Source of the DNA: a bacterium
Lineage (GTDB): Bacteria; UBP13; UBA5359
Reading direction: 5' to 3'
NCBI GenBank assembly: GCA_028699365.1
Contig: JAQVUQ010000133.1
Coordinates: 1-7,308, forward strand
Length of the DNA: 7,308 nucleotides
Shown here: one piece after another, positions 1 to 6,736 of the stretch
Layout: each line of letters starts with the position of its first letter
Position numbering within the stretch: position 1 is the first letter of the stretch
Translations under genes and position numbers: made by a program
The notes under the pieces: model-generated
What the model was told of the DNA's origin: nothing
Database searches by the model: none
The model's input: only the letters and a program-made list of their open reading frames with translations

Positions 1-986
1 CCACCCGGGCGGATGCCCTGGCCGATGCTGTTTCCAGCCGTCTTATCCGGGAACACCAGTTGTTCATGGCGCGACAGACGGCGGTGTCCGGAGTGATAGA
101 CGCTTATTTCAGCGCCGTGCTGGCGACGGAGGAGATCAAGGTCCAGGAGAGAGCCCTGGCCATTGCCCAGGAAGCGGCAGACGGTGCCCGGAAGAGGGCG
201 GAAGCCGGTCTGGTGGCTGAAATCGAGGTTTCCAGAGCCGAGATCAGGGTGGCAAGAACCAAGGACGAATTGAACCGCAAGGTCCAGGGGGCCAGAACCG
301 CTACCGATAAGCTTATGCTGGCTATCGGCGAAGGGCTGGGACGCAGCCCGGAATTGACGACCGCCGTGCCGGAGATAGCGGAGAGCTTTCCAGATGTGGA
401 TCAGGCTGTAATAATGGCCAGAGAGGGCAGCGTTCAACTCAAAATCTATGATCAGCGACTGCAGGACAACCGGAGAGACCTGGACATATCCATGGATAAG
501 CTGAAGCCCTCTCTTGATGCCGTCGTAAGCTATAATTCAGGTAACGGCTCTTCAGCCGGATCCATATTTGACGATACTTCGCTGGTCGCAGGGCTGCAAT
601 TCTCCGTTCCTCTGGACAAAAGAATACTGCGTGAAGAGAAGGACGGCACAGCCAGAGATCTGAATCTGCTCAAGGAATTGCGAAGTTTCGAGGCGGATCA
701 GGTGGCCGGTAACGTCAGGGCGGCTTATCGTGCCCGGGAGACGGCTGATAATACCTTGCGCATACTGGGACAGAACCTTGAAACCGCTCGTGAGAATCTG
801 CGGCTGGCGCAGAGAATGGTCGAGGAAGGACTGTCGTCCAACAGAGATGTGCTGGAAGCCCAGGAAGCGCTGATGACGGTGGAAAGCGGTCTGCTTGCCG
901 CCAGGCTCAACTTTTATCTGGCCGGCATAAACCTCAGAAAAGCCATGGGGGAAGATTTATTGAAATTGAAGACGGTGTTGCAATGA
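1..986 (+). CDS. TolC-family outer membrane efflux channel protein (5' partial)
   Basis: Outer membrane factor of a tripartite exporter: a trimeric channel spanning the outer membrane and periplasm that docks on the adaptor encoded next. The frame is open from base 3 to the window edge, giving 327 visible residues, so the TTG at 60 is not the start and the signal peptide and first helices lie outside. The visible part has the two-repeat architecture of the OEP family (typically 400-480 aa). The end of repeat 1 is a long helical hairpin with a RAEAGL turn (residues 65-70). Two short beta segments follow (about 170-178 and 194-204, LVAGLQFSVPL). Repeat 2 then has long helices and the matching turn VEEGLSSNRDVLEA (about 273-286). 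The repeated [AE]xxGL turn followed by an acidic/AE-rich helix is typical of TolC-like proteins. Its stop codon overlaps the adaptor start by 4 bases, indicating one operon and coupled translation. The substrate cannot be inferred. Confidence 0.9.
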   Translation, partial: TRADALADAVSSRLIREHQLFMARQTAVSGVIDAYFSAVLATEEIKVQERALAIAQEAADGARKRAEAGLVAEIEVSRAEIRVARTKDELNRKVQGARTATDKLMLAIGEGLGRSPELTTAVPEIAESFPDVDQAVIMAREGSVQLKIYDQRLQDNRRDLDISMDKLKPSLDAVVSYNSGNGSSAGSIFDDTSLVAGLQFSVPLDKRILREEKDGTARDLNLLKELRSFEADQVAGNVRAAYRARETADNTLRILGQNLETARENLRLAQRMVEEGLSSNRDVLEAQEALMTVESGLLAARLNFYLAGINLRKAMGEDLLKLKTVLQ

Positions 987-2386
987 AAAGACAGATATTT
1001 ACATGGGCCGCAAGGCTCCTGGTAGTAGCCTTGCTTGCCTTGGGCGGAGTCAGATGGGGTGTCCCGGCTTACAAGCAGTATTTCAAGCCCAAGAAGACGA
1101 CTGTTTTCGTGCCGGTGACCACTGTCCGGGAAGGCGGTTTTACCGTCAGCTTTCACGAGATAGGCACTTTGATAGCCGAGAAATCGGTATTCGTCAGTTC
1201 CAGGATCAACGGCAAACTGATCACGCTGGTGGATGACGGCGGTATCGTCAAGGAGGGGGACCGGATAGCCCTTCTGGACGGCACCGATCTGGAAAAGGAG
1301 ATGCGCAACAATAACCTGGCCTACCAGAACTCTCTGGCCGATATCGGACGGGCGCAGAACGAACTGGAGATATTCAAGGCTGCCAACCAGACAGAGGTAG
1401 ATCAGGCTCAAGCCGAACTGGATTTCGACAAGACCGAACTGGAACGGGTCAAGAAGCAACTGGAAAAGAAGATACGCCTGTCCCAGGATAAGCTGGTTCC
1501 CAAATCCGAGGTCGAGGACGCCGAACTTCAGGTCAGGATCAAGGAACTGGACGTTCTCAAGGGAGAGAAAAACCTGGTCCTGAAGAAGCGGGAGATCATG
1601 GCCACGGAGAGGCAGAAGGCGGCCGATGTTCGCAACGTGGAATTTAAGTCGAATATCGCCAGGCTCAATTACGAGGATACCCTGGGCAAGTCCGAGAATA
1701 CGGTCATCCTGGCTCCGGCTCCCGGACTGGTAGTCCTGTCCAAGACATACAGCCCGGACGGCCGCCGCAGGCTTCAGCCCGGTGACGATGTCAGGCCTAA
1801 ACAGGTTATCTGCGAGATACCGGATATGAAGAGCATGCAGGTCAGGGTTCTGGTAGGAGAGACGGATGTATCCAGGGTCCATAACGACATGCCTGTCAGG
1901 ATACGGCTCGAAGCCGATCCTGCCAAGCTCTTTCACGGCAAGGTGGTCAAGATTTCCAATCTGGCCTCCGAGGGCTCGGCCATGGATGCCAACTATACCC
2001 CCGGCAAGAAGATAGTCGAGGTTACGGTAGCTGTCAGGGAGACCGATCCCAAGATGCTGAAGCCCGGCATGACGGCCGACGTGGAGTTTATAAAAGAGGA
2101 GCTGAAAACAGCGGTTTTCGTTCCTCTGGAAGCGGTTACGGAAAAGGACGGCAAGACATGGGTCTATGTCAGGAAGAGCGGAAAATACAGGAAGACACAG
2201 ATCAAGACCGGCTTGCATAACGATAATTTCGTAGCCGTGACCAAGGGCTTGCGCCCGGGTGACGTTGTGGCTCTGCGTAATCCGTCTGCTGTGTCTGGGA
2301 CTGAAGGTTCTTCCGCGTCCGATGAAAAAAAGGGAGACGGCAAAACAGGCAAGCCCGTTCCTCTGATTGAGGAGCCTGCCCGCTAA
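983..2386 (+). CDS. MacA/HlyD-like periplasmic adaptor (membrane fusion protein)
   Basis: Periplasmic adaptor that links the inner membrane ABC permease to the outer membrane channel. 467 aa, somewhat longer than classical MacA (about 370 aa). One N-terminal membrane segment (about residues 8-28, AARLLVVALLALGG) follows a basic MKRQ; there is no lipobox cysteine, so it is anchored by the helix. Two half-lipoyl motifs (about 66-101, and 238-281 with VILAPAPGLVV) flank a long charged alpha-helical hairpin or coiled coil (about 102-235). A beta-barrel domain (about 285-370, containing LKPGMTADVEF) and a membrane-proximal domain (about 375-432, VFVPLEAVTEKDGKTWVYV, then GLRPGDVVAL) follow. The last 35 residues are a Ser/Gly/Lys/Pro-rich, probably disordered tail. 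The ATG overlaps the upstream TGA (ATGA) and has no clear ribosome binding site of its own, so coupling is likely. The stop overlaps the permease start. The family is clear; orthology to macA itself is not claimed. Confidence 0.93.
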   Translation: MKRQIFTWAARLLVVALLALGGVRWGVPAYKQYFKPKKTTVFVPVTTVREGGFTVSFHEIGTLIAEKSVFVSSRINGKLITLVDDGGIVKEGDRIALLDGTDLEKEMRNNNLAYQNSLADIGRAQNELEIFKAANQTEVDQAQAELDFDKTELERVKKQLEKKIRLSQDKLVPKSEVEDAELQVRIKELDVLKGEKNLVLKKREIMATERQKAADVRNVEFKSNIARLNYEDTLGKSENTVILAPAPGLVVLSKTYSPDGRRRLQPGDDVRPKQVICEIPDMKSMQVRVLVGETDVSRVHNDMPVRIRLEADPAKLFHGKVVKISNLASEGSAMDANYTPGKKIVEVTVAVRETDPKMLKPGMTADVEFIKEELKTAVFVPLEAVTEKDGKTWVYVRKSGKYRKTQIKTGLHNDNFVAVTKGLRPGDVVALRNPSAVSGTEGSSASDEKKGDGKTGKPVPLIEEPAR

Positions 2387-3690
2387 TGGGGATCCTCGAT
2401 GCCATACAGACGGGATTAGCAGAACTCTTCTCCCATAAGCTGCGTTCGATGCTCACCATGCTCGGCGTTATCTTCGGTGTTGCGGCCGTCATTGCCATGG
2501 TCTCCATCGGAGAGGGCGCCAGGCAGGAGATGCTGCAGCAGATAAAGAGCATGGGTATAGATATTGTTCAGGTCCGCCGGGTGATGATAACGGGTGAGTT
2601 GATGGAGACAGCCCAGAAGAAATCCCCCTATGGGCTGAAATACTCCGATGCCGAAGGCATAAGCTCTGTTTGCACCTATGCCCGTCGCATAGTTCCGGTA
2701 CGGGAGATATTTGCCGATATCAAGCGGGGAGACAAACCTCTGCCGGTACAGGTGGTGGGCACCACTCCCGATTACAGCAGCATTCTGAAACTCCAACTGC
2801 AGTCAGGCAGATTTCTCAACGAAGGCGATCTGAAGGAGCGCTCATGCGTCTGCGTTCTGGGCAGTAATGCCAGGAAGCAGCTTTTCGGTTTTGAAGATCC
2901 CACCGGCCGGACGGTCAAGGTGGGGATGCGCCTGCTGCGTGTCGTCGGGGTGCTGGAGTATAAGGAGAAGAGCGAATCGAGGGCCTTCTCCTCTCTCCGT
3001 GACGTCAATTCCGATATATACATGCCTCTAAGCATAGCCATGACCGACTACATGATACAATCGCAACAACAGATGCCTATGACGTACAGAGGCGTAAGGG
3101 ATCTCTTCATGAAGATGATAACCCGTACCAGCCTGGACAAGAGCCCTATTTCAGAAATAATAGTCCAGCTTAAAGACGAGAGCGCCACCGAGGCGACGGC
3201 CGAGGTTATCCGGTCCATTCTCAATCGCGCTCATCGCGATGTGCCTGATTTCGAGATCGTCGTTCCCTCCCTGCTGCTGCGGCAGAGCCAGCAGGCACAG
3301 CGCATCTTCAACATAGTTATGGCGGCCATCGCCGGCATTTCTCTGCTGGTGGGCGGCATCGGCATTATGAACATCATGCTGGCCACCGTCAGCCAGCGCA
3401 CACGCGAGATCGGCGTCCGGCGTTGTATAGGTGCCACCAGGTGGGATATCGTCAGACAGTTCATGCTGGAGGCCATGGTTATTACCTGCCTGGGCGGGCT
3501 GATCGGGGTGCTGCTGGGGGTGGTGGGCGCCAGGGTAATATCCGTCTTTGCCGGCTGGATAACCGTAGTGTCCGTCCGGGCCATTATTCTCTCTTTCGGC
3601 GTGTCGGCGCTGGTCGGTATCGTTTTCGGCCTTTATCCGGCCACAAGGGCGGCCATGGTCGATCCTATAGACGCTTTGAGGCAGGGTTAG
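2386..3690 (+). CDS. MacB/FtsX-type ABC transporter permease (no fused ATPase)
   Basis: Inner membrane permease of a type VII (MacB-fold, mechanotransmission) ABC exporter, 434 aa. Topology matches MacB_PCD plus FtsX: TM1 at about residues 21-42 (SMLTMLGVIFGVAAVIAMVSIGEG), a large periplasmic domain (about 43-300), then TM2 (about 308-332), TM3 (about 361-386) and TM4 (about 396-417). The conserved cytoplasmic coupling segment RTREIGVRRCIGATRWDI lies at 338-355, and the family-typical ending YPATRAAMVDPIDALRQG is complete. MacB of enterobacteria carries an N-terminal nucleotide-binding domain; this protein starts directly at TM1, so the ATPase is supplied in trans, most simply by the gene at 3927. 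The ATG forms TAATG with the adaptor stop; GAGGAG at 2369-2374 is its likely ribosome binding site. The periplasmic domain has what looks like a roughly 30-residue insertion at about 222-253 (Gln/Met-rich start), judged from memory of the family. Confidence 0.93.
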   Translation: MGILDAIQTGLAELFSHKLRSMLTMLGVIFGVAAVIAMVSIGEGARQEMLQQIKSMGIDIVQVRRVMITGELMETAQKKSPYGLKYSDAEGISSVCTYARRIVPVREIFADIKRGDKPLPVQVVGTTPDYSSILKLQLQSGRFLNEGDLKERSCVCVLGSNARKQLFGFEDPTGRTVKVGMRLLRVVGVLEYKEKSESRAFSSLRDVNSDIYMPLSIAMTDYMIQSQQQMPMTYRGVRDLFMKMITRTSLDKSPISEIIVQLKDESATEATAEVIRSILNRAHRDVPDFEIVVPSLLLRQSQQAQRIFNIVMAAIAGISLLVGGIGIMNIMLATVSQRTREIGVRRCIGATRWDIVRQFMLEAMVITCLGGLIGVLLGVVGARVISVFAGWITVVSVRAIILSFGVSALVGIVFGLYPATRAAMVDPIDALRQG

Positions 3691-3704
3691 CCGCCTCTGG
3701 CGGC
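3690..3704 (+). terminator. Short GC hairpin at the end of the permease gene, weak terminator candidate
   Basis: GCCGCC (3690-3695), loop TCT, GGCGGC (3699-3704) form a perfect 6-bp GC stem that begins on the last base of the permease stop codon. What follows is T-rich (GTTATTAGCTGTTTAG) but not a clean T tract, so it may only attenuate or stabilise the 3' end rather than terminate. If it does terminate, the ATPase gene downstream would need its own promoter. Confidence 0.25.
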
Positions 3705-3707
3705 AGG

Positions 3708-3763
3708 TTATTAGCTGTTTAGTTATTTAGCAGTTTAGCGGTTTAGGAGTTTAGCTTTTTAGG
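3708..3763 (+). repeat. Left arm: seven degenerate 8-nt units, consensus NNTTTAGC
   Basis: Seven consecutive 8-nt units without a gap: TTATTAGC, TGTTTAGT, TATTTAGC, AGTTTAGC, GGTTTAGG, AGTTTAGC, TTTTTAGG. The TTTAG core is kept in most units while the first two bases vary. The array begins 18 bases after the permease stop codon. The same unit recurs in reverse complement at 3803-3902, so the two blocks are arms of an imperfect long inverted repeat. Function unknown: it could be a mobile or self-propagating intergenic repeat, a transcript-stabilising hairpin, or a protein-binding array. Confidence 0.8.
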
Positions 3764-3802
3764 AGAACGAAGGGAACGTAAAGGCGAAATAATACTGCCA
3801 TA

Positions 3803-3902
3803 GCTAATGCTAAAAGGCTTATAAACTAAAAATAGTAAGGCAGAACAACCAGCCCAAGTACTATTAAATGGCTAACATGCTAAATAGCTAAAAAGCTAAA
3901 CA
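3803..3902 (-). repeat. Right arm: reverse-complement units, consensus GCTAAANN
   Basis: Four consecutive units at 3871-3902 (GCTAACAT, GCTAAATA, GCTAAAAA, GCTAAACA) and a more decayed block at 3809-3832 (GCTAAAAG, GCTTATAA, ACTAAAAA) preceded by GCTAAT at 3803. CTAAAAAGCTAAAC at 3888-3901 is the exact reverse complement of GTTTAGCTTTTTAG at 3749-3762, a 14-bp perfect inverted repeat with 125 bases between. The array ends 24 bases before the ATPase start codon, so a transcript reading from the permease into the ATPase would carry a long AU-rich hairpin ahead of that start. Confidence 0.75.
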
Positions 3903-3926
3903 AGAGCTGTAAGCGAGGATGATTGA

Positions 3927-4604
3927 GTGGCTATTATAGAAGTAATCGACCTGAAGAAGAATTACCGTATGGGCGGCAGCGAAGTCCCGGTCCTTAAAGG
4001 GCTCTCCTTCTCCGTGGCCGAGGGCGAATTCGTATCCATAATGGGACCGTCCGGGTCCGGCAAATCCACCCTGATGAATATCATCGGATGCCTTGACAGG
4101 CCCAGCTCCGGCAAGTATCTGCTTGACGGCCTGGACACCGGAAAGATGAGCGATACCGCCCGGGCGCACGTCAGGAATCTGAAAATAGGCTTTGTCTTTC
4201 AAAGCTTCAACCTTCTGCCCAAGATGTCGGCTCTGAAAAACGTAGTTCTGCCTCAGATGTACGCCGGGCACAGGAAGGATTACCGTCACGGCAAGGAATG
4301 CCTGCAATCCGTCGGCTTGGCCCACAGGATAGGCCATACTCCCATGCAGCTTTCCGGCGGCGAGCAGCAGCGCGTGGCCATTGCCCGTTCTCTGATCAAC
4401 GAGCCGCCCATAATCTTCGGCGACGAGCCTACCGGTAACCTGGATACATCTACCGGGGCGGAGATCATGGAGATCTTCACCCGTCTCAACCGCGAGGGCA
4501 AGACGGTAATTATCGTTACGCACGAGCCGGAGATCGCCCGCTATACTCACAGAATACTGCGGTTCAGGGACGGATTGCTGGAATCCGACGAACCGGTTGT
4601 GTGA
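3927..4604 (+). CDS. ABC transporter ATP-binding protein, MacB/LolD-type
   Basis: Cytoplasmic ATPase that powers the permease encoded upstream; 225 aa, the usual size for stand-alone LolD/FtsE/MacB-type ATPases. All motifs are intact: Walker A GPSGSGKST (40-48), Q-loop Gln92 in FQSFNLLP, signature LSGGEQQR (142-149), Walker B IIFGDEP with catalytic Glu167, D-loop NLD (171-173) and switch His199 in IVTHEP. The FQSFNLLP and GDEPTGNLD segments are characteristic of the MacB/LolD subgroup. The start is GTG, supported by GAGG at 3915-3918 with 8-base spacing and by the protein starting at MAIIEVIDLKKNY, where the family usually begins; the ATG at 3919 is out of frame. It is co-oriented with the permease but separated from its stop by 236 bp containing the inverted repeat array. 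Whether it shares the upstream promoter is not evident. Confidence 0.94.
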   Translation: MAIIEVIDLKKNYRMGGSEVPVLKGLSFSVAEGEFVSIMGPSGSGKSTLMNIIGCLDRPSSGKYLLDGLDTGKMSDTARAHVRNLKIGFVFQSFNLLPKMSALKNVVLPQMYAGHRKDYRHGKECLQSVGLAHRIGHTPMQLSGGEQQRVAIARSLINEPPIIFGDEPTGNLDTSTGAEIMEIFTRLNREGKTVIIVTHEPEIARYTHRILRFRDGLLESDEPVV

Positions 4605-4615
4605 AGCATACTCTC

Positions 4616-4644
4616 TTGCATCAGGCCCCCTGCTGTGATAGTAT
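4616..4644 (+). promoter_or_regulatory. Candidate sigma-70-type promoter for glmS
   Basis: TTGCAT (4616-4621) and TAGTAT (4639-4644) are spaced 17 bases apart, and a TGA just before the second hexamer gives an extended -10 (TGN). Matches to consensus are 3/6 and 4/6, so the call rests on spacing, the extended -10 and the position. Transcription would start near 4651 and give a leader of about 90 nt. Confidence 0.35.
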
Positions 4645-4661
4645 GTGAACTGGGCTTTTTT
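4623..4661 (+). terminator. Weak intrinsic terminator candidate after the ATPase gene
   Basis: AGGCCC (4623-4628) can pair with GGGCTT (4652-4657, one G-U pair), directly followed by the rest of a six-T run at 4656-4661. The stem is short and the loop is 23 bases, so termination would be inefficient. It overlaps the candidate glmS promoter. Some read-through from the transporter genes into glmS is therefore possible. Confidence 0.25.
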
Positions 4662-4690
4662 ACTCAGTAAAAAAAGTTCTCGGTCGAGTA
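4655..4690 (+). other. Overlapping dyads in the glmS leader
   Basis: TTTTTTAC (4656-4663), loop TCA, GTAAAAAA (4667-4674) form an AT hairpin; CTCG (4679-4682) and CGAG (4685-4688) form a small dyad with a 2-base centre. TACTC (4661-4665) could alternatively pair with GAGTA (4686-4690), which would exclude the first hairpin. The pairings are visible in the sequence; any regulatory meaning is speculation. No T tract follows, so these are not obvious terminators. Confidence 0.3.
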
Positions 4691-4724
4691 GTCCGGGATC
4701 AGTTGTGGAAGCCGGATGTAAAAT

Positions 4725-4732
4725 TAAGGAGG
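4725..4732 (+). promoter_or_regulatory. Strong Shine-Dalgarno sequence of glmS
   Basis: TAAGGAGG followed by TT is nearly a full complement of the 16S rRNA 3' end. It sits 10 bases before the ATG at 4743, separated by a T-rich spacer. It fixes the glmS start and suggests high translation; no other gene in the window has a comparable site. Confidence 0.9.
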
Positions 4733-4742
4733 TTCTTTTTTT

Positions 4743-6575
4743 ATGTGTGGTATAGTCGGTTATATCGGAAAGCGAGATGCCGTGCCTATCCTGATGGAGG
4801 GGCTGCAGCGCCTGGAGTACAGAGGTTATGACTCTGCCGGAGCGGCTGTTGTCAGCGGCGGCAAACTTGCCATACGCAAGAAGCTCGGCAAATTGCGCGA
4901 GCTGAGAAACAGCCTGGAGGAGACGCCACTTCCCGGCGGCCTGGGAATAGGTCACACCAGATGGGCGACGCACGGTCAGCCTTCTGAGATCAACTCCCAT
5001 CCGCATGCCGATTGTTCCGGTGACCTCTGCCTGGTGCACAACGGTATTATCGAGAACTATCAGGAACTTAAGAAGCAGCTTCAAGCCGAAGGGCATGATT
5101 TTAAATCACAGACCGACACCGAGATAGTGGCCCATCTGGTGGAGAAGTACTATAAAGGCGATCTCTTTGCCGCCGTTCAGCGTGCCCTGCTGGATTGCGA
5201 GGGTGCGTATGCTCTGGGCGTGGTCCATAAGGATGAGCCCGGCGTGCTGGTAGCGGCCCGCTGCGGCAGCCCGTTGATCATCGGTGTGGGTGAAGGCGAG
5301 CAGTTTATCGCCTCCGACGTACCGGCCATCCTCAAGCAGACCCGTGAGGTCATCTATCTGAACGACGGCGAGGTAGCCAAACTTACCAGTGAAGGTGTGA
5401 TCGTCACCGACCTCAAGGGTAATGTTGCCGATAAGGAGCAGGTCCATATCGATTGGGATGCCGAGGCAGCCGAGAAGGCCGGATATCCCCACTTCATGCT
5501 CAAGGAGATCAACGAGCAGCCCCGCGTTATCCGCGATACCCTGCGCGGGCGCATCGCCAAATCCGGTGACAACGTGGTGCTGGACGATATGAATATCAGC
5601 GATGAAGAGCTGAAGGGTATCGAGAAGATCATCATCATCTCCTGCGGCACCGCCTGGCATGCCGGCATCGTGGGCAAGTACATGCTGGAAGAGCATACCC
5701 GCATCCCGGTAGAGGTGGATATAGCTTCCGAGTTCCGCTATCGCAATCCCATTCTGGTACCCGGTAAGCATCTGGTCATGTCGGTCACCCAGTCGGGCGA
5801 GACGGCCGACACTCTGGCCAGTATTCGTGAGGCCCAGCGTCAGGGCGTCAAGGTGGTCTCTATCGTCAACGTAGTGGGCAGCACCATCGCCCGCGAATCC
5901 GACGGCGTCATCTACACTCAGGCAGGACCGGAGATAGGCGTGGCCTCCACCAAGGCATACACCTCTCAGGTTACCGCATTCTACCTCTTTACCATCTATA
6001 TGGGACGCCTCAACGGCACCATCAGCTCCGAGAAGGCGGCCAAACTGCTGGCGGAACTGCAGACCGTTCCCGGAATGATCGAGGAGATACTGAAGGATCA
6101 GGACGTCATCCTGGAGTGCGCCGAGGCGTATAAGGAAGCCGTCAGCGCGCTCTTCCTGGGCCGCAGCTACAACTTCCCCAGCGCTCTGGAAGGCGCCCTC
6201 AAGCTTAAGGAGATCTCCTATATACATGCCGAGGGTTACGGCGCCGGCGAGATGAAGCACGGTCCTATTGCTCTGGTGGACGACAAGCTGCCGGTAATCT
6301 GTGTTGCCGTCAAGAGCGCCGTCTACGACAAGATGGTCAGCAACATTCAGGAGATCAGGGCCCGTGCCGGCAAGGTTATAGCCGTAGCTACCAGGGGCGA
6401 TGAAGATATTCACCGCCATGCGGATCATGTGATCAGCATACCCCAGATATCCGAGATGTTCTCACCGCTGCTGGTGGCCGTGCCGCTGCAGCTTTTCTCC
6501 TATCACATGGCCATAGCCCGCGGCTGCGACGTGGATCAGCCGCGCAACCTGGCTAAGAGCGTGACGGTGGAGTAA
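4743..6575 (+). CDS. glmS: Glutamine-fructose-6-phosphate aminotransferase (isomerizing)
   Basis: Converts fructose-6-phosphate and L-glutamine to glucosamine-6-phosphate and glutamate in the cytoplasm, the first committed step to UDP-GlcNAc for peptidoglycan and lipopolysaccharide. 610 aa, essentially the same length as E. coli GlmS. The N-terminal class II glutaminase domain (1 to about 240) begins MCGIVGYIG; Cys2 becomes the N-terminal nucleophile after Met removal. Glutamine-site motifs are present: HTRWATHG (71-78), HNGIIENY (99-106) and TDTE (124-127). After the hinge (HFMLKEINEQP, 250-260) come SIS domain 1 (about 293-425; SCGTAWHAG at 300-308, TQSGETADT at 349-357, ASTKAYTSQ at 401-409) and SIS domain 2 (about 465-600; GRSYNFPSALEGALKLKEISY, then EGYGAGEMKHGPIALV at 497-512). 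The C-terminus DQPRNLAKSVTVE (598-610) is the conserved tail supplying the catalytic lysine. All key residues are present, so it should be active. It appears to be a single-gene unit with its own leader and terminator; no glmM or glmU is adjacent. Confidence 0.98.
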   Translation: MCGIVGYIGKRDAVPILMEGLQRLEYRGYDSAGAAVVSGGKLAIRKKLGKLRELRNSLEETPLPGGLGIGHTRWATHGQPSEINSHPHADCSGDLCLVHNGIIENYQELKKQLQAEGHDFKSQTDTEIVAHLVEKYYKGDLFAAVQRALLDCEGAYALGVVHKDEPGVLVAARCGSPLIIGVGEGEQFIASDVPAILKQTREVIYLNDGEVAKLTSEGVIVTDLKGNVADKEQVHIDWDAEAAEKAGYPHFMLKEINEQPRVIRDTLRGRIAKSGDNVVLDDMNISDEELKGIEKIIIISCGTAWHAGIVGKYMLEEHTRIPVEVDIASEFRYRNPILVPGKHLVMSVTQSGETADTLASIREAQRQGVKVVSIVNVVGSTIARESDGVIYTQAGPEIGVASTKAYTSQVTAFYLFTIYMGRLNGTISSEKAAKLLAELQTVPGMIEEILKDQDVILECAEAYKEAVSALFLGRSYNFPSALEGALKLKEISYIHAEGYGAGEMKHGPIALVDDKLPVICVAVKSAVYDKMVSNIQEIRARAGKVIAVATRGDEDIHRHADHVISIPQISEMFSPLLVAVPLQLFSYHMAIARGCDVDQPRNLAKSVTVE

Positions 6576-6600
6576 GCCGTTTAGTTCGATGCGGGTAATC

Positions 6601-6640
6601 AAAGGCGGGTACCATCCGTTCAGAAGGGTACCCGCCTTTT
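6601..6640 (+). terminator. Strong intrinsic terminator of glmS
   Basis: AAAGGCGGGTACC (6601-6613) pairs perfectly with GGTACCCGCCTTT (6627-6639): 13 bp with a GC-rich core and a 13-base loop, ending in TTTT. It starts 25 bases after the glmS stop. The matching A run on the left makes it potentially active in both directions. Confidence 0.9.
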
Positions 6641-6645
6641 GCATA

Positions 6646-6672
6646 CGGTTTTGCCGCGGAGGCAGCAAACCG
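6646..6672. other. Second hairpin downstream of the terminator
   Basis: CGGTTT (6646-6651) plus TGCC (6652-6655) pair with GGCA (6661-6664) and AAACCG (6667-6672), with a 2-base bulge and loop GCGGA. No T tract follows. It may be a remnant or just support 3'-end stability. The remaining bases to 6736 are AT-rich with no convincing promoter. Confidence 0.4.
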
Positions 6673-6736
6673 GCTATGAGATTTTAAAAGTCACATTTTG
6701 CCATAAAGAGCCAACATAATGAGATATTAAAACCGG

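Noticed and set aside
60-62. TTG at 60 as the start of the outer membrane channel gene
   Set aside because: The frame stays open to the left edge with protein-like sequence, no ribosome binding site precedes the TTG, and the family requires a signal peptide and more N-terminal helices.
914-2218. 434-codon open frame on the - strand, opposite the adaptor gene
   Set aside because: It mirrors the codon pattern of the well-supported + strand adaptor; its translation shows no recognisable domain and is rich in His/Leu/Gly as expected of an antisense shadow.
3708-3902. CRISPR array
   Set aside because: Units are 8 nt and contiguous, without spacers of constant length, and they invert half way; this is a short tandem/inverted repeat, not repeat-spacer architecture.
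4605-4742. glmS ribozyme upstream of glmS
   Set aside because: The leader is only about 138 bases including a promoter candidate, and I see none of the conserved core of that ribozyme; this is a judgement by eye without a covariance model.
3888-5096. 402-codon - strand frame covering the ATPase gene, the glmS leader and the start of glmS
   Set aside because: It crosses two certain genes and an intergenic region, has no recognisable motif, and the + strand motifs (Walker A/B, GlmS catalytic Cys) are unambiguous.
5106-6428. 440-codon - strand frame opposite glmS
   Set aside because: Antisense shadow of a highly conserved gene with strong codon bias; the product is His/Asp/Gly-rich without domain features.
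6698-6720. Promoter for the URO-D-like fragment (TTGCCA at 6698-6703 with CATAAT at 6715-6720)
   Set aside because: The spacing is 11 bases, far too short for a sigma-70 type promoter, and no better pairing was found in the AT-rich spacer.
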